NCBI RefSeq assembly: GCF_001563265.1
Contig: NZ_CP005084.1
Location: forward strand, 504,001-568,000
Length of the DNA: 64,000 bases
Reading direction: 5' to 3'
From: Sphingobium sp. TKS
Lineage (GTDB): Bacteria > Pseudomonadota > Alphaproteobacteria > Sphingomonadales > Sphingomonadaceae
The position numbers and the translations under genes were made by a program. Positions 24,555 to 32,651 of the stretch are shown in pieces. Positions within the stretch are counted from its first letter, which is position 1, and every line of letters starts with the position of its first letter. The notes beneath the pieces were generated by a model. It was not told the origin of the DNA, searched no databases, and saw only the letters and a program-made list of their open reading frames with translations.

Positions 24555-26159
24555 ATGTCTTCCATCACGCTTTCTCACATCGCTTGCTTGACGCCGGATC
24601 GCCGCATTCTCTTTTCCGATTTGAACCTCAGCTTCCGGAAAGAGCGTGCCGGCCTGGTTGGGCGCAACGGCGTGGGCAAGACGACGCTCCTCAAACTCGT
24701 CCTGGGAGAGTTGGAACCATCGGCAGGGTCCGTGACCGTGAACGGCACCCTTGGTTTCCTGAAGCAGACGGTCCAGGTCGACCGGCAGGAAACATTGGCG
24801 GACCTGTTCGGCGTGCGCGATTCCCTGGCCACGCTTCGCCGGGCGGAGATGGGGGAAGCGACGCTCGAAGAGCTGGCCGAAGCGGACTGGACGCTCGAAG
24901 AACGGATGACGGTCGCGCTCGCTCGGGTCGGACTGGATGCTGGCGCGGATACACGGCTCGGCACACTTTCCGGGGGCCAGCGCACGCGGGCGGGACTTGC
25001 GGCGTCGATCTTCGCCGAACCCACTTTCCTGTTGCTGGACGAGCCCACCAACAATCTTGATCGAGAAGGCAGGGATGCCGTGATCGCCCTGCTCGAAGGA
25101 TGGCGGGCGGGCGCTATCGTGATCAGCCATGATCGCGAACTGTTGGAGCGGATGGACGCGATCGTCGAGCTGACGTCGCTGGGTGCGACCCGCTACGGCG
25201 GCAATTGGACCCATTACCGGGAGCGCAAGGCGATCGAGCTGGAGGCTGCGCAGCATGATCTGGCCCACGCGGAAAAGCGGGCGGCCGACACCAAACGCAA
25301 GGTGCAAATGGCGACGGAGCGCAAGGCGCGGCGGGATGCCGCCGGCGCCCGCAAAAGTGCCCGGGGCGATCTTCCGCGCATTCTGCTCGGAGCGCGCAAG
25401 AACAATGCCGAAGCGAGCGGCGGCCAGGGCGCAAGGCTTGCCGAGCGGCAACGCACGGAAGCGACGGAGGCGGTGGCATCAGCGCGGGCGCGGATCGAGG
25501 TTTTGCAACAGCTTTCCATCGTCCTTCCGCCAAGCGGCCTGGCGGCGGGTCAAACTGTTCTCAGGCTGGATCGGGTCACGGGCGGCTATGACGCCGCATC
25601 GCCCCTCATTCACGACCTGTCATTGACGCTGACGGGTCCGCAGCGGCTTGCGGTGACCGGTTCCAACGGCTCTGGCAAGACGACCCTGCTGAATATGATC
25701 ACCGGGCAGATGACTCCATCTGCCGGGACGATCTGGGTTACCCAATCGCTCGCCATGCTCGACCAGCGCGTAGGCATCCTCGATACGCAGGCGTCCATCC
25801 TGGACAATTTCATGCGGCTCAATCCCGGGTCGGACGAGCAGGCGTGCCGCTCCGCCCTCGCGGGCTTTCTCTTCAGGGCGGATGCCTCGCTTCAGTTGGT
25901 GGGTACGTTGAGCGGCGGGCAGATGTTGCGCGCCGGTCTGGCCTGCATCCTTGGCGGTACCCAACCCCCTCAATTGCTCATGCTCGACGAGCCGACGAAC
26001 CACCTGGACATTGAATCGGTCGAGGCGATCGAGGGAGGGCTGGCCGCCTATGACGGAGCGCTGATCCTCGTGAGCCACGATGAGTCTTTCCTCGCAAATG
26101 TCGGCGTCGATCACCGGCTGGATCTGACTGCCCACTCTCACCAGGTCATGACGCCCTGA
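24555..26159 (+). CDS. ABC-F family ATPase
   Basis: 534 residues, two ABC cassettes and no transmembrane segments. First Walker A GRNGVGKTT, signature LSGGQRTRAG, Walker B FLLLDEPTNNLD; linker about residues 215-310, very charged (AEKRAADTKRKVQMATERKARRDA); second Walker A GSNGSGKTT, LSGGQMLRAG, LMLDEPTNHLD. ABC-F proteins bind the ribosomal E site and relieve stalled translation or protect from antibiotics. The length is shorter than Uup and closer to resistance-type branches. It sits between catabolic genes, an unusual neighbourhood, with 109 bases upstream. Confidence 0.92.
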   Translation: MSSITLSHIACLTPDRRILFSDLNLSFRKERAGLVGRNGVGKTTLLKLVLGELEPSAGSVTVNGTLGFLKQTVQVDRQETLADLFGVRDSLATLRRAEMGEATLEELAEADWTLEERMTVALARVGLDAGADTRLGTLSGGQRTRAGLAASIFAEPTFLLLDEPTNNLDREGRDAVIALLEGWRAGAIVISHDRELLERMDAIVELTSLGATRYGGNWTHYRERKAIELEAAQHDLAHAEKRAADTKRKVQMATERKARRDAAGARKSARGDLPRILLGARKNNAEASGGQGARLAERQRTEATEAVASARARIEVLQQLSIVLPPSGLAAGQTVLRLDRVTGGYDAASPLIHDLSLTLTGPQRLAVTGSNGSGKTTLLNMITGQMTPSAGTIWVTQSLAMLDQRVGILDTQASILDNFMRLNPGSDEQACRSALAGFLFRADASLQLVGTLSGGQMLRAGLACILGGTQPPQLLMLDEPTNHLDIESVEAIEGGLAAYDGALILVSHDESFLANVGVDHRLDLTAHSHQVMTP

Positions 26160-26202
26160 GAAGTCAAACCGGCAAAACATTCTCTTTCAAGCGGAGGCGG
26201 CA

Positions 26203-26586
26203 ATGTTCAGCCATATCATGATCGGCGCCAACGACCTGGATGCATCGCGAAAATTCTACGATGCCACACTGGGCGAACTCGGCCTTCCGCCCGGGCGGGG
26301 GGATGGCGCAGGCCATGTCATCTATCGTGCCGGAGACAATGTGTTTGCGTTGACCAAACCTCTGGACGGCCGTCCCGCGAGCTTCGCCAATGGCGGCACC
26401 ATCGGATTTCTAGCCCGTCGAGCGGCCGACGTCGACGCCTGGCACAAAGCCGGCGTGGCCGCGGGAGGCGCCGCCTGCGAGGACCCGCCCGGGATACGCC
26501 GCTTGTCCGGTCATTCCCTATATCTTGCCTATCTGCGCGATCCGGTCGGGAACAAGCTGTGCGCCTATTTCCACGTCCCGAACTGA
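26203..26586 (+). CDS. VOC-superfamily (glyoxalase-like) protein
   Basis: 127 residues starting at ATG 26203 after GGAGG. It has two beta-alpha-beta-beta-beta modules; the first begins FSHIMIGANDLDASRKFYDATLGELGL, with a conserved His and later residues GHSLYLAYLRDPVGNKLCAYFHV. This is a common short VOC protein of glyoxalase/bleomycin-resistance type. It is followed 10 bases later by the alcohol dehydrogenase, so the two are probably co-transcribed. The substrate cannot be told. Confidence 0.82.
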   Translation: MFSHIMIGANDLDASRKFYDATLGELGLPPGRGDGAGHVIYRAGDNVFALTKPLDGRPASFANGGTIGFLARRAADVDAWHKAGVAAGGAACEDPPGIRRLSGHSLYLAYLRDPVGNKLCAYFHVPN

Positions 26587-26596
26587 GGCATCGGAC

Positions 26597-27697
26597 ATGA
26601 CGACCGGTCCCGTGCGTGCGGCAGTGATCCGGCAGCCCGGCCGCTTCGATATCGAATCCGTCACGCTTGACACCCCTCGTTCAGACGAAATCCGGGTCCG
26701 CGTTCTTGCGAGCGGGCTATGCCACACCGATCATCACGTCATGCTCGGCCGGATTCCCGTTCCATTTCCTGTCGTTGCTGGGCACGAGGCGGCGGGGATC
26801 GTCGAACAGATCGGCGAAGAGGTGCGGGACATCGCCGTCGGCGATTTGGTCGTCACCTGCGCATCGGTGTTCTGCGGGGTCTGCGCGCAATGCCAGGCAG
26901 GCCATAACCATCGCTGCGACACGCCGCCTGGCCGGGCGGATTGGCGGGCCGACCCGCGCCTGCGCGATGCCGCTGGCGACCCGCTCTATCAGCTTGCGCG
27001 GCTGGGCGGCTTTGCCGAGGCCATGGTCGTCCACCACCGGTCCGTCGTCAAGCTTCCCCCCGACATGCCGCCGGTTCCGGCCGCACTTCTGGGTTGCGCC
27101 GTGCTGACCGGATATGGGGCAGTGACCTCGGCCGCCAGCGTCCGGCCGGGAAGTTCGGCAGCCGTGATAGGATGCGGCGGCGTCGGCCTCAACGTGATCC
27201 AGAGCGCTGCGATCGCCGGTGCGACGCGGATCATCGCGATCGATCGCGATGGCACGAAACTCGAACAGGCCCGCCTGTTCGGCGCCACCGATCTCGTACA
27301 ATCCCATGCCGGTCTCCCGGTGGCGATACGGGATCTTTCGGATGGCGGCATCGGCATCGATTACGCCTTCGACGTGGTCGGCACGCCGGAAACGCTGAGG
27401 GATGCCTGTCACATGCTCAAGAAGGGCGGAACAGCCGTTTTGGTCGGCGCCGCCCAGCCGGAAGGCGAGCTTGCGATCCCTCTGTGTTCCATCCTGTTTC
27501 GTGAGATAAAGCTCACAGGCTCGCTGATGGGCAGCACGTCCTTCCAGCTCGCCATGCCGCGGCTGATCGACTTCTATCGTCAGGGCAGGCTGAAGCTGGA
27601 CGAGCTGGTCTCGGAGAGGATTTCGCTGGATCGGATCAACGAGGGTTATGCCCGGCTGAACCAGGGTCTCGCCACGCGGATCGTGATTGAATTCTGA
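26597..27697 (+). CDS. Zinc-dependent alcohol dehydrogenase (MDR superfamily)
   Basis: 366 residues from ATG 26597 (GAGG upstream). Catalytic zinc ligands Cys42, His63-Glu64 and a later Cys; structural zinc loop Cys93-Cys96-Cys99-Cys107; Rossmann motif GCGGVGLNV (about 185-193). The class III/aryl alcohol type layout suggests NAD-dependent oxidation of a primary alcohol. A close relative sits at 34106-35203 with a different loop (WRADPRLRDAAGDPLY). It lies between a VOC gene and a ferredoxin in a row leading to glcDEFG. Confidence 0.9.
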   Translation: MTTGPVRAAVIRQPGRFDIESVTLDTPRSDEIRVRVLASGLCHTDHHVMLGRIPVPFPVVAGHEAAGIVEQIGEEVRDIAVGDLVVTCASVFCGVCAQCQAGHNHRCDTPPGRADWRADPRLRDAAGDPLYQLARLGGFAEAMVVHHRSVVKLPPDMPPVPAALLGCAVLTGYGAVTSAASVRPGSSAAVIGCGGVGLNVIQSAAIAGATRIIAIDRDGTKLEQARLFGATDLVQSHAGLPVAIRDLSDGGIGIDYAFDVVGTPETLRDACHMLKKGGTAVLVGAAQPEGELAIPLCSILFREIKLTGSLMGSTSFQLAMPRLIDFYRQGRLKLDELVSERISLDRINEGYARLNQGLATRIVIEF

Positions 27698-27736
27698 CGC
27701 GGTCGCCCTGAGGCTTGCAAAATGCCACATATACAT

Positions 27737-27750
27737 TAGAGGTATCTCAA
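27737..27750. promoter_or_regulatory. Island palindrome site b
   Basis: TAGAG-GTAT-CTCAA, 21 bases before the ferredoxin start, so a protein bound here would overlap the transcription start or block early transcription. One of the best matches to the family consensus. Confidence 0.6.
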
Positions 27751-27770
27751 TATGGAAATTGAGGACGATA

Positions 27771-28112
27771 ATGACCGAGGCCACCTTTAGCATCACTGTG
27801 GAGCCTGCCGGCGTGACGCTGACCTGCCTGCCCGGCGAAACGATGATGCAATGCGCCACCCGTCATGGCATGCATTGGCCCACCATCTGTCGTGGCGTGG
27901 CGCAATGCAGCGCCTGCCGATTCGAGATATTGGAGGGAGAAGAGAATTTCATGGAGGAATCTCCCGCCGAGGAAGCGCTGTTTCGAGCCGTGGCCCGGGT
28001 CGCGAGTTCAGGCAACAAGGTCCGTTTCGGCTGCTGCGCGCAGCCGAGCGGGGATGTCAGGGTGCTGTGCCGCCGTGCTCGCTATCTGACGGAGGCCAAA
28101 CCCGCATCATGA
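27771..28112 (+). CDS. 2Fe-2S ferredoxin
   Basis: 113 residues from ATG 27771 (GAGGA upstream). Plant-type ferredoxin fold with cluster ligands Cys40-x5-Cys46-x2-Cys49 and a distal Cys in FGCCAQPSG (88/89), giving the C-x5-C-x2-C...C pattern of adrenodoxin/vertebrate-like or chloroplast-like types. It carries electrons in the cytoplasm, possibly for a monooxygenase or as an acceptor of the adjacent FAD oxidase. It is the first gene after palindrome site b and leads into glcD after 85 bases. Confidence 0.9.
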   Translation: MTEATFSITVEPAGVTLTCLPGETMMQCATRHGMHWPTICRGVAQCSACRFEILEGEENFMEESPAEEALFRAVARVASSGNKVRFGCCAQPSGDVRVLCRRARYLTEAKPAS

Positions 28113-28197
28113 CCAGACCTCCGGATCAGGCGAGGGAGCATTCGGAAGCGGAGCAAGTTGGCGAGATGATTTGCTGCCCGGCAGACGGGGTCAGCTC

Positions 28198-29691
28198 ATG
28201 ACGTTGCGCATGCCCGAGCCTGACAAGGCGACGATCGCACGGCGTGGCGAGATCGTGGATGCGCTTCGTTCGATCGTGCCCTATGACAGCGTCATCGACA
28301 GGCCTGAGGCGCTCCGCGTCTATGAGAGCGACGGGCTGACCGCCTATCGCCAGCCGCCGCTGGTCGTGGTGCTGCCGGAAACCGTCGAACAGGTCGCGCG
28401 CATCCTGCGCTGGTGCAGCGAACAGGGCGTCAAAGTGGTGCCTCGCGGGGCCGGCACGTCGCTGTCCGGCGGCGCGCTGCCGCTGGCCGACGCCGTGCTG
28501 ATGGGGATGGCCAAGTTCAACCGGATCCTCGACATCGACTATGTCGACCGCATCGTAACGGTGCAGCCGGGCGTCACCAACCTTGCCATAACCCAAGCCG
28601 TGGAGGCGGCGGGCTTTTATTACGCGCCCGATCCATCCAGCCAGATCGCCTGTTCGATCGGCGGCAATGTGGCGGAAAATTCGGGTGGCGTGCATTGCCT
28701 GAAATACGGCCTGACCACGAACAACGTGCTGGGCGTGGAGATCGTTACCATCGATGGAGAGGCGCTGCGCATCGGGGGGCGCCAGCTCGATCAGGCCGGT
28801 CTCGACCTTCTGGGCGTGATTGTCGGCTCGGAGGGGCTGCTGGGCGTCGTCACCGAGGTGACCGTGCGCATTCTCCCCCGGCCGCAGACGGCCCGCGCCC
28901 TCCTTTTGGGATTTCCAAGCGTCGAGGGCGGCGGTCAGTGTGTGGCCGATGTCATCGCCGCGGGCATCATTCCCGCAGGCATGGAGATGATGGACCGACG
29001 GGCCACCCATGCAGCCGAGGCCTTCGTCGGAGCCGGCTATCCGCTGGACGTCGAAGCGCTGCTCATCGTGGAACTCGATGGGCCAGCCGCCGAATGCGAT
29101 CATCTGATAGAGGTCATCGCGCAGATTGCCAGCAATAATGGCGTGCTTACCTCGCGCATGTCCGACAGCGAAGAGGAACGGCTCCTGTTCTGGGCAGGCC
29201 GGAAGGCGGCATTTCCCGCTGTCGGTCGGCTGGCGCCGGATTATTACTGCATGGACGGCACCATCCCGCGTCGGAAATTGCCCGAAGTCCTGCAACGGAT
29301 CGAGGCGTTATCCGATCGTTACAAACTGGCGGTGGCCAATGTCTTCCACGCAGGCGACGGAAATCTTCACCCGCTGATCCTCTACGACGCCAACCAGCCT
29401 GGGGAGCTGGAGCGGGCCGAGGAGTTCGGCAACCACATTTTGCGCCTTTGCGTGAAGGTCGGCGGGGTCTTGACTGGCGAGCATGGCGTGGGCGTGGAGA
29501 AACGTGACCTGATGCCCGAGATGTTCAGTCCGATCGACTTGGCTCACCAGCAGCGGGTCAAATGCGCCTTCGATCCGCAGCTGCTGCTCAACCCCGGCAA
29601 GATGTTCCCGGTCCTGCATCGCTGCGCCGAACTCGGCCGGATGCACGTCCATAGCGGCGCAGTGCCCTTCCCTGAACTGCCGCGCTTCTGA
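28198..29691 (+). CDS. glcD: FAD-linked 2-hydroxyacid (glycolate) oxidase, subunit GlcD
   Basis: 497 residues from ATG 28198. FAD-binding type 4 domain (about 50-230: VVPRGAGTSLSGGALPLADAV, SIGGNVAENSGGVHCLKYGLT) and the C-terminal FAD-oxidase domain (about 260-480) with VFHAGDGNLHPLILYD and GGVLTGEHGVGVEKRDLM. With GlcE and GlcF it forms the membrane-associated complex oxidising glycolate or D-lactate-like acids to 2-oxo acids. Gene order and 1-base overlap with glcE (TGATG) match the classic operon. Confidence 0.93.
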   Translation: MTLRMPEPDKATIARRGEIVDALRSIVPYDSVIDRPEALRVYESDGLTAYRQPPLVVVLPETVEQVARILRWCSEQGVKVVPRGAGTSLSGGALPLADAVLMGMAKFNRILDIDYVDRIVTVQPGVTNLAITQAVEAAGFYYAPDPSSQIACSIGGNVAENSGGVHCLKYGLTTNNVLGVEIVTIDGEALRIGGRQLDQAGLDLLGVIVGSEGLLGVVTEVTVRILPRPQTARALLLGFPSVEGGGQCVADVIAAGIIPAGMEMMDRRATHAAEAFVGAGYPLDVEALLIVELDGPAAECDHLIEVIAQIASNNGVLTSRMSDSEEERLLFWAGRKAAFPAVGRLAPDYYCMDGTIPRRKLPEVLQRIEALSDRYKLAVANVFHAGDGNLHPLILYDANQPGELERAEEFGNHILRLCVKVGGVLTGEHGVGVEKRDLMPEMFSPIDLAHQQRVKCAFDPQLLLNPGKMFPVLHRCAELGRMHVHSGAVPFPELPRF

Positions 29692-30851
29692 TGACCATGG
29701 TCGCGCCTTCCACGATCGACGAACTTCGCGACGTCATTCGCAGTGCGGCCGATGTCGGCGAACGACTTGAACTGCGCGGCGGCGGTAGCAAGGCGGCGAT
29801 CGGCGCGTCGCGCGACGCCCGACTGGTATCGATGCGCCGCTTCTCCGGGATCATCGACTATGACCCGGCGGAGTTGGTCCTGACGGTCGGCGCGGGAACG
29901 CCGCTTCATGAGGTCGAGGCGCTCGTCGCCGGGGCCGGTCAGACGCTGGCGTTCGATCCGTGGGATCAAGGGTCCCTGTTCGGCGAACAATCGGGCAAGG
30001 CAACGATCGGCGGCGTTATTGCGGCAGGCGTCGCCGGACCCCGGCGCCTGACATTGGGCGCGCCGCGCGACCACCTGCTCGGCTTTGAGGCGGTGTCCGG
30101 CCGCGGCGAACGCTTCATTGCAGGCGGCAAGGTTGTGAAGAACGTGACCGGCTACGACCTCTCAAAGCTGATGGCGGGCAGTTGGGGTCGGCTCGCGGCG
30201 ATGACCGAGCTGACCCTGAAGCTGATGCCGCGACCGCGCTACAGCGCGACACTCCTTATCGAAAATCTCGCTCCCGCCCGGGCGCTCAACGCGATTGCGC
30301 GGGCTATGGCAAGCCAGGCCGAGGTCTGTGCCGCTGCCTATATGCCCGATCGGCTGACGGCCGCGGCGTCGCGAACGATCTTATGCCTCCAGGGGTTTGA
30401 GCCATCGGTCGTCGCGCGCCAGACGATGCTGCGGGAAAAACTGGGGGAATTCGGCCCAGCGGCCGTCACCTCAGGCGACGACAGCGACGCGCTGTGGGCG
30501 GAGGTGCGAACGGCAGCGCGGCTTCCTGTTGATTTGCCCCTCTGGCGGATCAGCATCCCGGCTTCGAAGGCGCCCGCGATGATCAGCGATCTTGACGCGG
30601 CGGGCGCCGACTATTTTTGCGATTGGGGCGGCGCGCTGATCTGGGCCGCGACCGACATTGACCCTGCGCGCGTCCGCCGGTTGGCCGAGCAGGCCGGCGG
30701 CCATGCGATGTTGATGCGCGGCAGCCGTGCCTTGCTCGACGCGGTGCCCGCCTTCCACCCCCGCGCGCCCGGGGTGGCTGCGCTGGAGCAACGGATCCGC
30801 CGCGCCTTCGATCCGGCTCAAATATTCGAAACCGGCAGATTCCTGGAATGA
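29691..30851 (+). CDS. glcE: Glycolate oxidase subunit GlcE (FAD-binding)
   Basis: 386 residues. One FAD-binding type 4 domain (about 10-180) with LELRGGGSKAAIG, FDPWDQGSLFGEQSGKATIGGVIAAGVAGPRRL and VKNVTGYDLSKLMAGSWG, the last being characteristic of GlcE. It shares the first domain with GlcD but lacks the long C-terminal oxidase part. Starts at ATG 29691 overlapping glcD. Confidence 0.93.
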   Translation: MTMVAPSTIDELRDVIRSAADVGERLELRGGGSKAAIGASRDARLVSMRRFSGIIDYDPAELVLTVGAGTPLHEVEALVAGAGQTLAFDPWDQGSLFGEQSGKATIGGVIAAGVAGPRRLTLGAPRDHLLGFEAVSGRGERFIAGGKVVKNVTGYDLSKLMAGSWGRLAAMTELTLKLMPRPRYSATLLIENLAPARALNAIARAMASQAEVCAAAYMPDRLTAAASRTILCLQGFEPSVVARQTMLREKLGEFGPAAVTSGDDSDALWAEVRTAARLPVDLPLWRISIPASKAPAMISDLDAAGADYFCDWGGALIWAATDIDPARVRRLAEQAGGHAMLMRGSRALLDAVPAFHPRAPGVAALEQRIRRAFDPAQIFETGRFLE

Positions 30852-30854
30852 CCG

Positions 30855-32156
30855 ATGCGCACTGATTTCCCCCCTGCCCTGCTTCAGGACCCCGCCAACC
30901 GTTCATCGGAAGCGATTATCCGCAAATGCGTGCATTGCGGCTTCTGCACGGCGACCTGCCCCACCTATGTGTTGCTTGGGGATGAACTCGACAGTCCCCG
31001 CGGGCGCATCTACCTGATCAAGGACATGCTGGAAAACCAGCGGCAGCCGACCGCCGAGACGGTGAAGCATGTCGACAGATGCCTTTCCTGCCTGTCATGC
31101 ATGACGACCTGCCCATCGGGCGTGAATTACATGCATTTGATCGATCACGCCCGAAGCTATATCCATCAACACTATGCTCGCCCTTGGCATGAGCGCCTGT
31201 TGCGAGCCGTGTTGGCATGGGTATTGCCGCAACCGCGTCGATTCCGCCTAGCGCTGTCGCTGGGACGTCCTGCCAGACCGCTGGCCCGGCTGTTCGCCCG
31301 CGTGCCCGGATTGAAGCCATTGGCAGCAATGTTGTCACTCGTCCCATCCAGTTTGCCCCGGCTTGTTCCCCTGCCCGCCGCCGGCGACCGCGGCAAAAAG
31401 CGCGTTATCCTGCTGCAAGGCTGCGTCGAGCAGGTGTTGAAGCCCGAAGTCCGGGCCGCGACGATCCGGTTGCTCGAACAGGCTGGCTACGCCGCCAGTT
31501 TCGCCGCCGGGGAGCAATGTTGCGGCGCCCTCGTGCATCATATCGGGCGCGAAGCGGACAGCTTGGCCGCTGCCCGTCGCAACGTCGACTGCTGGACCGC
31601 GGAAATCGAGGCGGGGGGCGTGGAGGCGATCATCATTACCGCCTCAGGCTGCGGCACCACCGTCAAGGATTACGGGCATATGCTGCGCGACGATCCCGAC
31701 TATGCGAAAAAGGCTGCGCGCATCTCGACGCTTGCCAAGGACATCAGTGAGTTTCTGGACAAAGCCACCTTGCCGGCGGGGAATGGACGCGGCCTGCGGG
31801 TGGCCTATCATCCCGCCTGTTCGCTCAGCCATGGCCAGAAGGTGGTTGCCCCCCCCAAGCAGCTTCTGGAGCGCGCCGGTTACGAGGTTGGCGTACCAGC
31901 CGAAGCGCATCTCTGCTGCGGCTCCGCAGGCACCTATAACATCTTCCAGCCGGAGATTTCCGGCTCCTTGCGCGATCGCAAGCTCGCGAACATAGCCCAA
32001 TTGCAACCGGACGTGATTGCATCCGGCAACATCGGCTGCATGATGCAGCTGGGACACGGCCGCATTCCGGTGGCCCACACCGTGGAATTGCTCGACTGGG
32101 CGACTGGCGGACCGCGCCCATCGACCCTCGCGCATATCGACATTGCAGGAGAATGA
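30855..32156 (+). CDS. glcF: Glycolate oxidase iron-sulfur subunit GlcF
   Basis: 433 residues. Two 4Fe-4S motifs near the N-terminus (CVHCGFCTATCPTY and CLSCLSCMTTCPSG) and two CCG-type heterodisulfide-like motifs (EQCCGALVHHIG; AHLCCGSAG). A hydrophobic stretch follows the clusters. It passes electrons from GlcDE to the respiratory chain. Three bases after glcE, overlapping glcG by four bases (ATGA). Confidence 0.94.
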   Translation: MRTDFPPALLQDPANRSSEAIIRKCVHCGFCTATCPTYVLLGDELDSPRGRIYLIKDMLENQRQPTAETVKHVDRCLSCLSCMTTCPSGVNYMHLIDHARSYIHQHYARPWHERLLRAVLAWVLPQPRRFRLALSLGRPARPLARLFARVPGLKPLAAMLSLVPSSLPRLVPLPAAGDRGKKRVILLQGCVEQVLKPEVRAATIRLLEQAGYAASFAAGEQCCGALVHHIGREADSLAAARRNVDCWTAEIEAGGVEAIIITASGCGTTVKDYGHMLRDDPDYAKKAARISTLAKDISEFLDKATLPAGNGRGLRVAYHPACSLSHGQKVVAPPKQLLERAGYEVGVPAEAHLCCGSAGTYNIFQPEISGSLRDRKLANIAQLQPDVIASGNIGCMMQLGHGRIPVAHTVELLDWATGGPRPSTLAHIDIAGE

Positions 32157-32584
32157 ATTTGAACCTCTCTCTCGACCAGGCGCGAGCCATCATCGCGGCC
32201 GCACTCGACCGGGGTCTGGAGCTGGGACTGAAGCCGTTGACGGTAGCGATACTCGATGCCGGGGGACATTTGATCGCGCTCCAGCGTCAGGACGGGGCAT
32301 CCACGATGCGCCCGCAAATCGCCATCGGCAAGGCGGCCGGTGCCCTGAGCCTGGGCGTATCGAGCCGCACCATCGCCGAGATGGCGGCGGAGCGGCCAGT
32401 CTTCATCGCTTCGCTGGGTCCGATCTCGCCGGCTGGCATCATCCCGGCGGCCGGGGGGATCATCGTCAAGGGAGCAGATGGGGCCATCCTCGGCGCGGTG
32501 GGTATCACCGGCGACACATCCGACAATGACGAAGCATGCGCGCTTGCGGGCGTGGCGGCCGTGGGCCTGGCGGCACAGGGTTGA
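32153..32584 (+). CDS. glcG: GlcG/HbpS heme-binding-family protein
   Basis: 143 residues of the GlcG/HbpS/PduO-like fold: LSLDQARAIIAAALDRGLELGLKPLTVAILDAGGHLIALQRQDGA, then KAAGALSLGVSSRTIAE and AAGGIIVKGADGAILGAVGITGDTSDNDEACA. Last gene of the glc row, overlapping glcF. Its role in glycolate use is unclear; HbpS relatives bind heme. Confidence 0.9.
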   Translation: MNLNLSLDQARAIIAAALDRGLELGLKPLTVAILDAGGHLIALQRQDGASTMRPQIAIGKAAGALSLGVSSRTIAEMAAERPVFIASLGPISPAGIIPAAGGIIVKGADGAILGAVGITGDTSDNDEACALAGVAAVGLAAQG

Positions 32585-32587
32585 TAC

Positions 32588-32631
32588 GCCGCAGACCCCG
32601 GCGAGCACGTCCTCTCGCCGGGGCCTGCGGC
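32588..32631. terminator. Large bidirectional terminator hairpin
   Basis: An 18-bp stem (GCCGCAGACCCCGGCGAG pairs with CTCGCCGGGGCCTGCGGC, one mismatch) and 8-base loop, starting three bases after the glcG stop and 20 bases before the convergent aldehyde dehydrogenase stop. Confidence 0.8.
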
Positions 32632-32651
32632 ACACCGCATCATGCCATCGA

